From Clostridia bacterium (GTDB lineage Bacteria; Bacillota; Clostridia; Christensenellales; Borkfalkiaceae): a DNA stretch of 54,397 nucleotides. Under the pieces are notes generated by a model. It was given only the letters and a program-made list of their open reading frames with translations, was not told where the DNA came from and did not search any database. This document shows, one piece after another, positions 1-9,800 of this stretch. The DNA is taken from assembly GCA_900767195.1 (NCBI GenBank), contig CAAFYG010000101.1:1-54397 (forward strand), read 5' to 3'. Positions within the stretch are counted from its first letter, which is position 1; the number at the start of each line of letters is the position of its first letter. A program made the translations under genes and the position numbers.

Positions 1-399
1 ATGGCAGGCGAAGAGACGGAAGCGGCGAAAGAAGCGGCGCACGAAGTTACGCTGCAGATCGCGTTTACGAAACCCGCGTACCTTGCCGAAGATGAAGTTT
101 CGGCGGAAACCATCGAGAAAGAGAAAGAAGTGCTGAAACAGCAGGCGATCAACGAAGGCAAGCCCGAAGCGATTGCCGAGAAGATGGTGCTTGGCAGAAT
201 CAAGAAATTCTACGAGGAAAATTGCCTTTTGAAACAAGCGTTTATCAAAGACGATAAAAAGACGGTTTCCGATCTTCTGAAAGCGGCGGGTGCGAAAGCG
301 AATCGTTTCGTATTCTACGTGATGGGCGAAGGTCTGGAAAAGAAGAGCGAAGATCTGAGCGAAGAAGTGGCGAAGCAGGTTGCCTCCGCGAAAAAGTAA
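1..399 (+). CDS. tsf: Elongation factor Ts, C-terminal part (5' end outside window)
   Basis: This is the C-terminal 132 residues of EF-Ts, the nucleotide exchange factor that recycles EF-Tu-GDP during translation in the cytoplasm. Family features visible are IEKEKEVLKQQAINEGKP followed by a GRIKKFYEE helix, then CLLKQAFIKDDKKTV, and the closing MGEGLEKKSEDL. Full EF-Ts is roughly 200-300 residues and begins with a UBA-like domain, which is missing here. The ATG at base 1 is therefore almost certainly an internal Met codon and the gene starts before the window. A strong terminator follows 36 bases after the stop. Its usual partner rpsB would lie upstream, out of view. pyrH and frr, which often follow tsf, are not downstream. 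Confidence 0.93.
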   Translation: MAGEETEAAKEAAHEVTLQIAFTKPAYLAEDEVSAETIEKEKEVLKQQAINEGKPEAIAEKMVLGRIKKFYEENCLLKQAFIKDDKKTVSDLLKAAGAKANRFVFYVMGEGLEKKSEDLSEEVAKQVASAKK

Positions 400-435
400 G
401 CTTTGATTAAACGGATTCTTAAAACCGAAATATGT

Positions 436-474
436 CGTTCCGAAGAAAAATTTTTCTTCGGAACGATTTTTTTT
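436..474 (+). terminator. Rho-independent terminator of tsf
   Basis: A perfect 15-base inverted repeat (436-450 and 451-465) is followed by a run of T residues (467-474). The centre is A5/T5, so the loop forms within the A/T core above a CGTTCCGAAG stem. It lies shortly after the tsf stop and closes that transcription unit. Confidence 0.92.
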
Positions 475-572
475 ATTCATTATTTTGTGCGCCGCACAGT
501 AGTCGATGGAAGGCAACGATTTGTTTCTAAAATCGCCGCGGCGTTAAAAATCGAGAAGTTCGTTCGAATTAC

Positions 573-601
573 TTGACTTTTTTGTGAAAATGAGTTATAA
601 T
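573..601 (+). promoter_or_regulatory. Sigma-A type promoter for the giant LRR_5 gene
   Basis: TTGACT (573-578) and a perfect TATAAT (596-601) are separated by 17 bases. Transcription would start near 608, leaving a leader of about 275 bases before the ATG at 884. The stretch from 475 to 572, between the tsf terminator and this promoter, holds no gene or repeat that I recognise. Confidence 0.85.
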
Positions 602-697
602 TATGCATAATATATCAAAAATGCGCCTGATATATGCAAAAACGCCCCGAAAATCGCATATTCAAATGATTTTAATTTGTTTTTTCTATCGAGGAAG

Positions 698-775
698 TCG
701 ATTTGAAATCGATGAAAAATTGCGATTAAAGCGAATTATCGAATAATTTAATCGGAAATTCCGATTGATAATCGC
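698..775 (+). promoter_or_regulatory. Possible structured 5' leader with competing hairpins
   Basis: The long leader of the giant gene is AT-rich and contains several short inverted repeats. TCGATTT/AAATCGA lies at 698-704 and 706-712. CGATTAAA (723-730) can pair with TTTAATCG (747-754). AATCGGAA (750-757) can pair with TTCCGATT (759-766). GCGATTA (722-728) can also pair with TAATCGC (769-775). The second and third pairings share bases and exclude each other. No known riboswitch or T-box consensus was recognised, so a regulatory role is inference only. Confidence 0.3.
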
Positions 776-883
776 GGAACAGGCGGCGGGTTTGCTCTTT
801 ATTTTATCAATTCGGCGGCTGTGCGTGAGCTTCGCAGGTCCGTCCCGAATATACTTTTAATTCCGAAATACGGAGGTATTTTT

Positions 884-3800
884 ATGAAAGACAAGAAACA
901 CTTATTGCTTAAATTGCTGTGTTTCACGTTTATGCTCGGTTCTACGGCAGCCGGTGCGGCGGCTTGTAAAGACAAGCCGACAGAGCCGTCGATTCCCGAA
1001 GGCTACGACAAGACGTTTACAGACGTCGGTTCGTACTATGCCGACGAGGGAGAAGCGAGATACACGTTTGAGCTGACAGACTCGACGTTTACGTTGAAAC
1101 TCGGCGGACAGACGATCGGAGGAACGTATCTTTTCAACGGTACGACTCTCAGATTGGTTACGACGGACGGCACGATTATCGAGGCGACGTACAGCGACGC
1201 CGCGATTAAGTTTACATACAACGGTATGTCGTACATCTTTATTAAAAACGTGGAATATACCGTAACGTTTGAAATGAACGGCGGTTCGGCGCAGGCGGAC
1301 GTTAAGGTGCTGAACGGCAAAAAACTCGATGAGGCTACGCTCGGCACGCCCACGAAAGGCGAAGAAGGGGAGTATGCCTTCTTCGGGTGGTATAAAGATA
1401 AAGATTTTAAAAATGAATATTCTTTCGATCAGCCCGTTACGAAGGATCTGAAACTGTATGCCCGTTTCGTAAAATTGCTCGGTAAAGAAGAATTTTTCGT
1501 TACTCTAGACGGATACGAAGGAGAAGATTTTGCCGGAAAGACGGAGGGAAGATTGCTTGGCAATCTGCCCGCGCTTGCGGCAAAAGACGGCGCGGAGTTC
1601 GACGGTTGGTGGTACAGCGCATACAATGACGCTGCGAAACTTACCGCGAAAATGGAAAAGGGTGCGGAAGTTAAGGAAAATCTCATACTGTATCCTGTAT
1701 GGAAAACCGCTGCTCCCAACGTTTCCGTAACGGAAAAAGAAATTATATCCACCGCTATTGACGGCACGGTGACGATTTTCTGTGGTGAAAAGCAAGTAGC
1801 CGAGGGCAGAATTACCAACGGAAAATATGCTTACGATTTTTCGAAACAGCTTGCGGGCGATTACGTGATTACGGTGAAAAGCAAGACGGAAGAAACGAAG
1901 GCGTATTACAAGAATAAGGCTCTTGCGCGCGTTTCTTTATTTGACGTGGTGGTAACGGAGCAAGGCAGATCGGAGTTACATTTCAATGCGGTGGAAGGCG
2001 CGGAGAAGTATCTTATTACGGTGGCTTGCGGAACACAAGGGCATTTACATACCGATACGGAAGTGAAAGATGCCGCGGGCAATGCCTGCACGGTGTTTGA
2101 TTTTACCGATTGCGATATGAGAGAAGGCGGAATGACGTTCGTGGTGAAAGCCGAGGCAAACGGTTATCTCGAGTCGGTTTCCGCAACGTATAACGTGAAC
2201 AGAAAGTTAGAAACGCCTGCAAGCGTGACCGCAGACGGTACGACTGCGAAGCTTTCTTGGACGGCGGTGAAGCACGCGAATTATTATTTGCTGACGATTG
2301 ATAACGGCGAAGCGATTCGGGTAAACAGCACCGAATATGATATCAAAGGCTACGGAAAGGGTGAACATACATTCTCGATTACGGCTGTGGGCAAGGGCTG
2401 GAATAATTCCGACGTTGCAAACTATACATGGACGAAAGAAACGCTTGCCGCGCCTGCGAAGCCTACGATTGTGAACGGCTATACGGTTACGTGGGATGCT
2501 GTAGAAGGCGCGCAAGGATACGTGCTGAAGATAGGCGAAAAAGAAATAACCATAAACGGCACAAGCTATACTCTTACCGATGAGGATTACACGGAAGGGC
2601 AAACTTCTTATGTGGTGTCTGTTCTTGCAAAAGGTGCGACAGCCGCAGAAAATTCCTTATACAGCGACACTCTTACGGTGACTTCCGGCGCGATGGACGG
2701 AGAGCTTAAATACGAAAACGGTACTCTTTCGTGGAATCCCGGATTCGGTGTAACGAAGTATGACGTGAAAGTAAACGACGGCGCGGTGACTCAGGTAACG
2801 GGTACGTCGGCGAAAATCACGCTTACGAAAGACGGGGCTAACGTTTTATACGTGCGTTCGTACAATGCGGCGAGCGTTGCTTCCGCGTGGGTTGAAAAGA
2901 CCGTTACGGCGTATACGGTGAGCTACGACGTGGGCGAAAGCGAAAAGAAAATAGCGGATCGGTATTACGCCGTAGGCGACGGAATCGATTTGCCCGTAAC
3001 CGATTTTACGGGCTACGGATTCGGCGGTTGGTTCGACGGAATGAACGGTGCCGGCACGGAGTATAAATTAAAAGACGGAGTGCTTCCCAAACTTACCGAG
3101 GAAGGCAATCTTACGCTGTATGCAAAGTGGAATCCGAACGAATATAAAGCCAAATTTAATGCGGGCGCGTATAGCGACGACAAGCTTGAAGATGTGACGG
3201 TGAAGTATACGAAAGCTGTGCCGCAATTGCCCGTGCCGAAATCGAACGATACGAATATGGCGTTTACCGGTTGGTACTTAGGTTCGGTGAGAATCGCGGA
3301 CGAAGAAGGTAAAGGACTTGTTAAGTGGCAGTATCTCGAGGATCAGACGCTTACCGCTCAGTGGGTTGAAATTTTTGAGTATAAATACCAAAAGAATCTG
3401 GATTCTTACTACGTTTCTAAGCCTGCAGACGGCATCAAATACCTGAAAATGCTTACGATTCCCGATACGTATAAGGGAAAACCGGTAGTGAGAATCGAAT
3501 CGACTGTGTTTGAGAAGTGTTCTTGGTTGGAGACGATCAATATTCCGAGCCGGATAAACGAAATCGAAACAGTGGCGTTTGCCGACTGCACTGCCCTCAA
3601 AGCGGTGAATATTATTCCTACGGAAGGCGTAACTTCGCCGGCGTTCTATTCCGTGGACGGCGTTGTATTTAAAAACGACGACGTGCTGGGCAAAACGTTG
3701 TACTACTTCCCCACGGCGAAAACCGGAAATACAAAAGACGGGGTGGAGACAACCGAATATACCATTCCCGACGGCGTGACTACGATTTCGATGGAATCGT

Positions 3801-6800
3801 TGAAGAAAAGGAATATTGCAAAGCTTTATATTCCGGCAAGCGTAACCACGGTTCAGGCGGATGCAATTGCGTACATGAGCGCGCTGACGGAAGTGAGGTT
3901 CCTTCCTGCAGAGTCGGGCACGGCCGAAAAAGCTCTTACTTTAGGCAACGGTCTGTTCTATTATTGCTCGAAACTGACGACAATAGAGCTTCCTGCGCGT
4001 GTGCAGCAATTTAAAATCTTCAGCGATACCGAAACGAATGCTTCGTATAAGCAAAATATGTTTGCAAGTTGTACCTTGCTTTCGAAAATTTACGTGACGG
4101 GTGCTGCCGCTGATGGACAAAAAGCCGTTTACTCTTCTTCGGAGAAAGGCTTGCTGTTAAGCGCGGACGGAACAACTCTTATATATTACCCGAGAGGATT
4201 CAGAACGCTCAACGACGCGGTTGAGTTGCCGGACAGCGTTACGAGAATCGGAGACAAGGCGTTTTACGGCAATACGATAATCAAGAAGTTTGTTGTGCCT
4301 GCGAAAATTGCCTATATCGGCGCTTCGGCATTTGAAGGTTGCTCTAACCTTGCGACGCTTGAATTTTTGGGCGCGGAAGGGTATGACGATCTGGCGATCG
4401 CCACCCGCGCCTTCTACGGTTGCAGAGCTTTGACTACGCTTACGATTGCGGAGAACGTGCGCACGATCGGCGCGTACGCATTCGGCGGCTGCAAAGATAC
4501 TAATAGTGCTTATCTTAGAGAAGTGACTGTGAACAGTACGGGCGACGTGAAGTTCGAAGACGGCGCATTTGCGGATATCAAACGCGACAGCAGCGGTATT
4601 TCCGGCGGCGCGAGCTACGTGGAAATTCTGAATATAGGCAAAGGACTTAAGAATGTAGACATTTCCGCCGTATTCGGCGGTACGGCTTCGAAACTTGTTA
4701 CCGTAAACGTTGATAGGGCAAACGATTATTACTATCAAGGCGAGGACGGCGTTATCTACGATAAGAACATCAATGAGATTACGCAAGAGAATTCGCCTAC
4801 GAAGATTTTGTATTACCCCGTGATGAAAGAGGGCGAGTATGTTGTGCCTTCTACGGTGAAAGAGATCGGTAACAACGTGTTTGTTTCCAGAAAGAAACTC
4901 ACGAAAGTGACGATCGGCAATAACGTGACGGTGATCGGCGATAACGCTTTCAGAAACTGCACAGGCTTGAAAGAAGTAGTGTGGCTTCCTTTGGCGGCAG
5001 GCGAAACGGAAAACAAACTCACGATCGGCGCGGCGGCGTTCTACGGGTGCAGCAACAGCGAACTCACTACGTTTACCATTCCTGCTCGCGTGACTTCGAT
5101 AGGGAAGGAATGTTTTGCATACTGCACAAAGATTACGAGCTTTGTGTTCCCGACCGAAATGAGCGGCGAGTTTGTCGTAGGCGAAATGGCGTTTGTTGAT
5201 TGCGATGGGCTTACTCAAATCAAGCTTCCCGAAAAGACCGTGTCGGTGGCGAACGGCGCGTTTGCAGATTGCGACAATCTTGTAAAAGTATCGTTCCCCG
5301 CTTCGGTGGAGCGGCTTGGCAAGTGGGCGGAAATAAAGGATACGGACGGAACGACGAAGTATGAGTTTGTTTCGATGGATTTGTTTACGAAGTATTATTC
5401 CGCAAAGTATGATTCTGAATGGTTTATCTATGCTTCCGATAAACTTGCCGAAATCGAGGTGAACGCGAACAACGACAGATATATGTCTAAAGACGGCATG
5501 CTGTACGGCAAGTATAAAGACGAGGCCGACGCTTCTACCAAGGGAGACGTTCCCGTGCGGTTGTACTACTGCCCTACGGCGAAAGCGGGCGTAGTGACGC
5601 TGCCGCTTACTCTGACCGAAATTTATAAAACCGCGTTTATTAAAAACTCCGGCGTGACGGAGATTCGCTTTGAAAAAGGTACGTTGACCGGAACGTTTAC
5701 GATTGGCGAAAAAGCGTTTTTCTGCGCTTCGAAACTGACTACGTTTAAACTTCCCGAGGGATTGAGTAAGATTGAAACGGGGTTGTTTAAAAATTGCACT
5801 TCGCTTACGACGATTGAAATTCCCAATACGGTTACGTCGATTGCGGCGGGCGCGTTTGAAAACTGCACTTCTTTGAACAGCGTTGTGTTTGCCGAAGGAA
5901 ACGACGACGTTGCGCTTACCCTCGAAGACGGCACGAATAAATCCGGAACGATCGGCGTATTCTCGTATTATGACAGTGACGATGACGCCGAAACGGTAAA
6001 GAGTTGTAGGGCATTGACTTCGATTAAATTCCCGAAGCGGCTTACGAAAATCGGCGCGTTCGCGTTCTATCATTGCGACAATCTTGCTACCATTGAGTTT
6101 GCCGAAAATTGCGATCTGAAAGAGATCGGCGACGGGGCGTTTGGCCATACCTCGCTGAATATGATTAAAAACGGCGATGAAACTCCGCAGGCGGATGAAA
6201 ACGGAATCGTTACGCTGCGGTTGCCTTCGAAGCTTACAACGATCCGGAAAGGCGCGTTCCAAAACGGATTAGTCAATGCAAAAACAATGCTGGCGAATAC
6301 GAGAATGGTTATTCCCGCTTCCGTGACGGTTTTCGGCGAAGCGAAAGTATACACTTCGAGAGCCGTGTATGGCGTATTCTATTGGACGGACGTGAAGGAA
6401 GTCGTTTTTGAGGACAACAGCCAACTGACGAAAGTGGATAAATATGCGCTTGCAAATGCGTTTAAGCTTAAGCGCGTTGACTTTGGCGCCAACAGCGCGC
6501 TTGAAGAGCTTTGCGATGACGCGCTCTTTAATAGCCAAGCACTTGAGAGCGTGGACTTCGGTGAAAACAGCAAGCTGAGGACGGTAGGTGCAGAGGCGTT
6601 TGAACAGTGCTATGCGTTGAAGAGTATTTCGCTTCCCGCGACCGTGGCTACAATCGGGCAAGAGGCGTTTAACGCCTGTACAGTGCTTTCCTCCGTTACG
6701 TTTGAAACCTTTACGGCGACGGACGAGGGAACGGGCGCGGTGCAAGGCAAGAGCGCGCTGACTTCGATCGGAGCGAATGCGTTTGCTTCTTCGAGCATTA

Positions 6801-9800
6801 CCGAATTTGTTTTCCCTTCCACGAAAACGGAGCTTGCTTCGAATGCGCTCGGCAAAGAAATGTTCAAGAACTGTAAGAAACTGACCACGGTTACCCTTTC
6901 GGAGACCGTAACGAACATTGCCAACGTATTCGATTTGTGCGGATCTATTTCGGACGTTCGAGTGCCGATGAAGACGGAAGAGGACGGAACGCAGACGCCG
7001 CTCGGACACTTCGTTTCGGAAAACGGAATACTGTATAACGTAGTGCAAAAAGACGACGGCAGTAAGACGCGCGGCGGCGAAATCGTTTATGTGCTTGCCG
7101 ACGTAGGCGCGGGCAAAGACGAAAACGGAACTTACAAAGTTGCCGACGGCGTAACGAAGCTGAATGCGAGCGTGTTTGCAGGAAAGACTTCCTTGAAAAA
7201 AGTTGTGCTGCCAGCATCGTTGCAGGAGATCGGGGAAAAGGCGTTTGCCGATTGCCTTAACCTTGAAAAGGTGGAGTTTGCGACAAACAGCGCGTTGAGC
7301 AAAATAGGCGCGTCGGCGTTTAAAAACTGCGTTTCTCTGCAGAGTATCGCCCTCCCGAAGAATGAAAATCTGACAACGTTGTACGCTTATACGTTCTATA
7401 ACTGCTATTCGCTTACCGAAGTGGATCTCGGTAACGTTGTGAATATCGGCGAGAATAGTAGCTTGAGCACTTCTAAGGGATACGTGTTTGCGCATTGCGT
7501 GAACCTCAGTACGATTAATTTCAAAGCGATGCAGATCATTCAGCCGTACTCGTTCCTGAACTGCAAAGCCGTTACTTCGGTATCTTTGGAGGGAATGACT
7601 GTAGACAAGAAATTGGGCGAAGAAGCTTTTGCCGGTTGTTCGAATCTGGAAAAAGTGGTTCTGAACAGCGCGATTACTACTTTGAATCAGAGAACTTTTG
7701 CGAATTGTTCCAAACTGAAGAGCGTTTTGACTGCCGGAACGGAAGAAGGCGAAACTCCCGTTGTGGATCTCTCGAAAATTACTACTTTCAACGGAAGCTA
7801 CGGTGCTCACTTCCAGAACTGCACGGAGATTCAAGAAGTGAAATTATCAACCGCTACGTCGCTTACGAAGTTGGTTAAGTATATGTTCGACGGTTGCACG
7901 AACCTTGCTTACGTGAATAAAAAGAACGTGGGTACGGTAGAGAATCCCGAATATACAAGCTATTTGCCCGATCAGCTCACCTATCTTGCACAATATACTT
8001 TCCGCAATACGGGGTTGAGAAGCGTGCGTATGCCGAATAAGGTGGTGTGCCTTGGTTCGAGTGCATCGGATTATTATTGCAAAATCTATACGCCCAGTAG
8101 CTCTTATAACTCTGCGGTATTCGACGGATGCACGCAACTTACGAAGGTGGATTTGAATAACGTAATTCGTATCGGGCCGCTGGCGTTCAGAGACTGCCCG
8201 CTTACCGACGTAGCGGGCACGGAGGATAAAGACGGCAACATTACGGGCGAGCTTGATCTTTCGAAGATCGAGGCATTCGGGCAAGGCGCGTTCGCCGGCA
8301 CGGGATTGAAGAAAGTTGATCTTTCTGCCGTATGGTTGGAGAATACGGGTACGTCGAAGACGAGTCCTCCCATGGGATTCGGCGGCGGAGCTTACGATAC
8401 TTCTTCGCTTGCTACGAAAGCGGATTCCGAAGGTGTGTTTGAAAATTGCCGACAGCTGAAAGAGGTTGTCTTCTCGAGTAAGACGGGCAAAGATACGCTT
8501 GGTACTTCGACAACCAAAAAGACCGCGCAGGTGCAACTCGGCAAACAGATGTTTAAGAATTGTACTGCGCTTAAGAAAGTGAAGCTGCCCGTTTCCGCTG
8601 CTTTACGTACGGTATTGCCCGATCAAGTGTTCTACGGTTGTTCCGCTTTGGAAGAGGTGGATATGAACAACACGGCGCCCTCTTCGTTCGGTGCTTACGC
8701 GTTTGCTCGGTGCGAATCGCTGAAAGCCATCGATCTTGAAAAGGCGACGGCAACGTCGATTCCTGCAGGTATGTTTGACGGGTGCGTGAAACTTGCAAGC
8801 GTGAAACTTCCGACTGAGAATCTTGAGAACGGAACGCAGAGGATAATAATTACATCGATCGGTAATTATGCGTTCAGAGATTGCGCTTCGTTGTTGAGCA
8901 AGGACGATGAAAGTAAGAAGGCGACGGCGTTTGACTTTACGAAATTTGTGGCTTTCGCGAGTGGAGATTACACCAAGCCCGCTTCTTTTACGATCGGCGT
9001 GAGCGCATTCGAAGGTTGCACCGGTTTGACGGAGGTGAAGTTTAACAAGATAGAAGCGAGCGGCGGCAAATACGCCGATTATATGCCGGAACGGCAGGTC
9101 CGTCTGGGCAACAACGCCTTCAAAGATTGCACGGGTCTGGAAAAAGCGGATCTTTCGGGGTGTACGGATATCGAAATAATAAAATTCGATTACACAAAGG
9201 ACTCTGTAACTCCTTATACTTATCTCGGTGTAGGAAATGGTGTGTTTACGGGTTGCACGAAACTTACTTCGATAACTTTACCGAATGGAAGCGAAACGAA
9301 AGCGGTAGATGGTTATAATAGTAGTACAGGAGTTCTGCAAAATCGTCACGAATACTATTTTACAAACGCAGTAAAAGAAAACGGGTTTATCTACCGAGTA
9401 TCGGAAGAAGAGCAGGAAACGCAAGAAGGCACTACGAAGGTGACCGTGAAAACGATTATCGGCGTATTGAACGAGGCGGTTGAGCGTATTTCGGAAAACG
9501 GCGGCGTGCTTACGCTGGCGGAAAACGAAAGATTGGCGGCGGGCGCGCTGAACGGCATTACCGCAATTAAAAAAGTGGTATTGCCCGAAGGAATGACCGT
9601 TATCGACGCGAATATGTTCAAGGGCATGCAGGGACTTGAAGAAGTGGTGATTTCCGCGAAAACGACGTCGATCGGGGCTTCCGCGTTTGAAGGCTCGAGC
9701 GTGAAGAAAGTTACGTATGCAGGTGCACCGGCAGACGCAGCGGGCGGTTTGCTTACCACAAGATTCCCCGAAACGTTGACGGTGATCGGCGCTTCCGCGT

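Noticed and set aside
821..883. Upstream in-frame ATG of the giant gene
   Set aside because: There is no ribosome site at 821, while GGAGGT stands 6 bases before the ATG at 884 and gives a clean signal peptide.
4157..7834. Long minus-strand open frames (701 and 521 residues) under the giant LRR_5 gene
   Set aside because: They have the same cause: the repeat composition of the coding strand avoids stops on the other strand. The translated products look non-protein-like.
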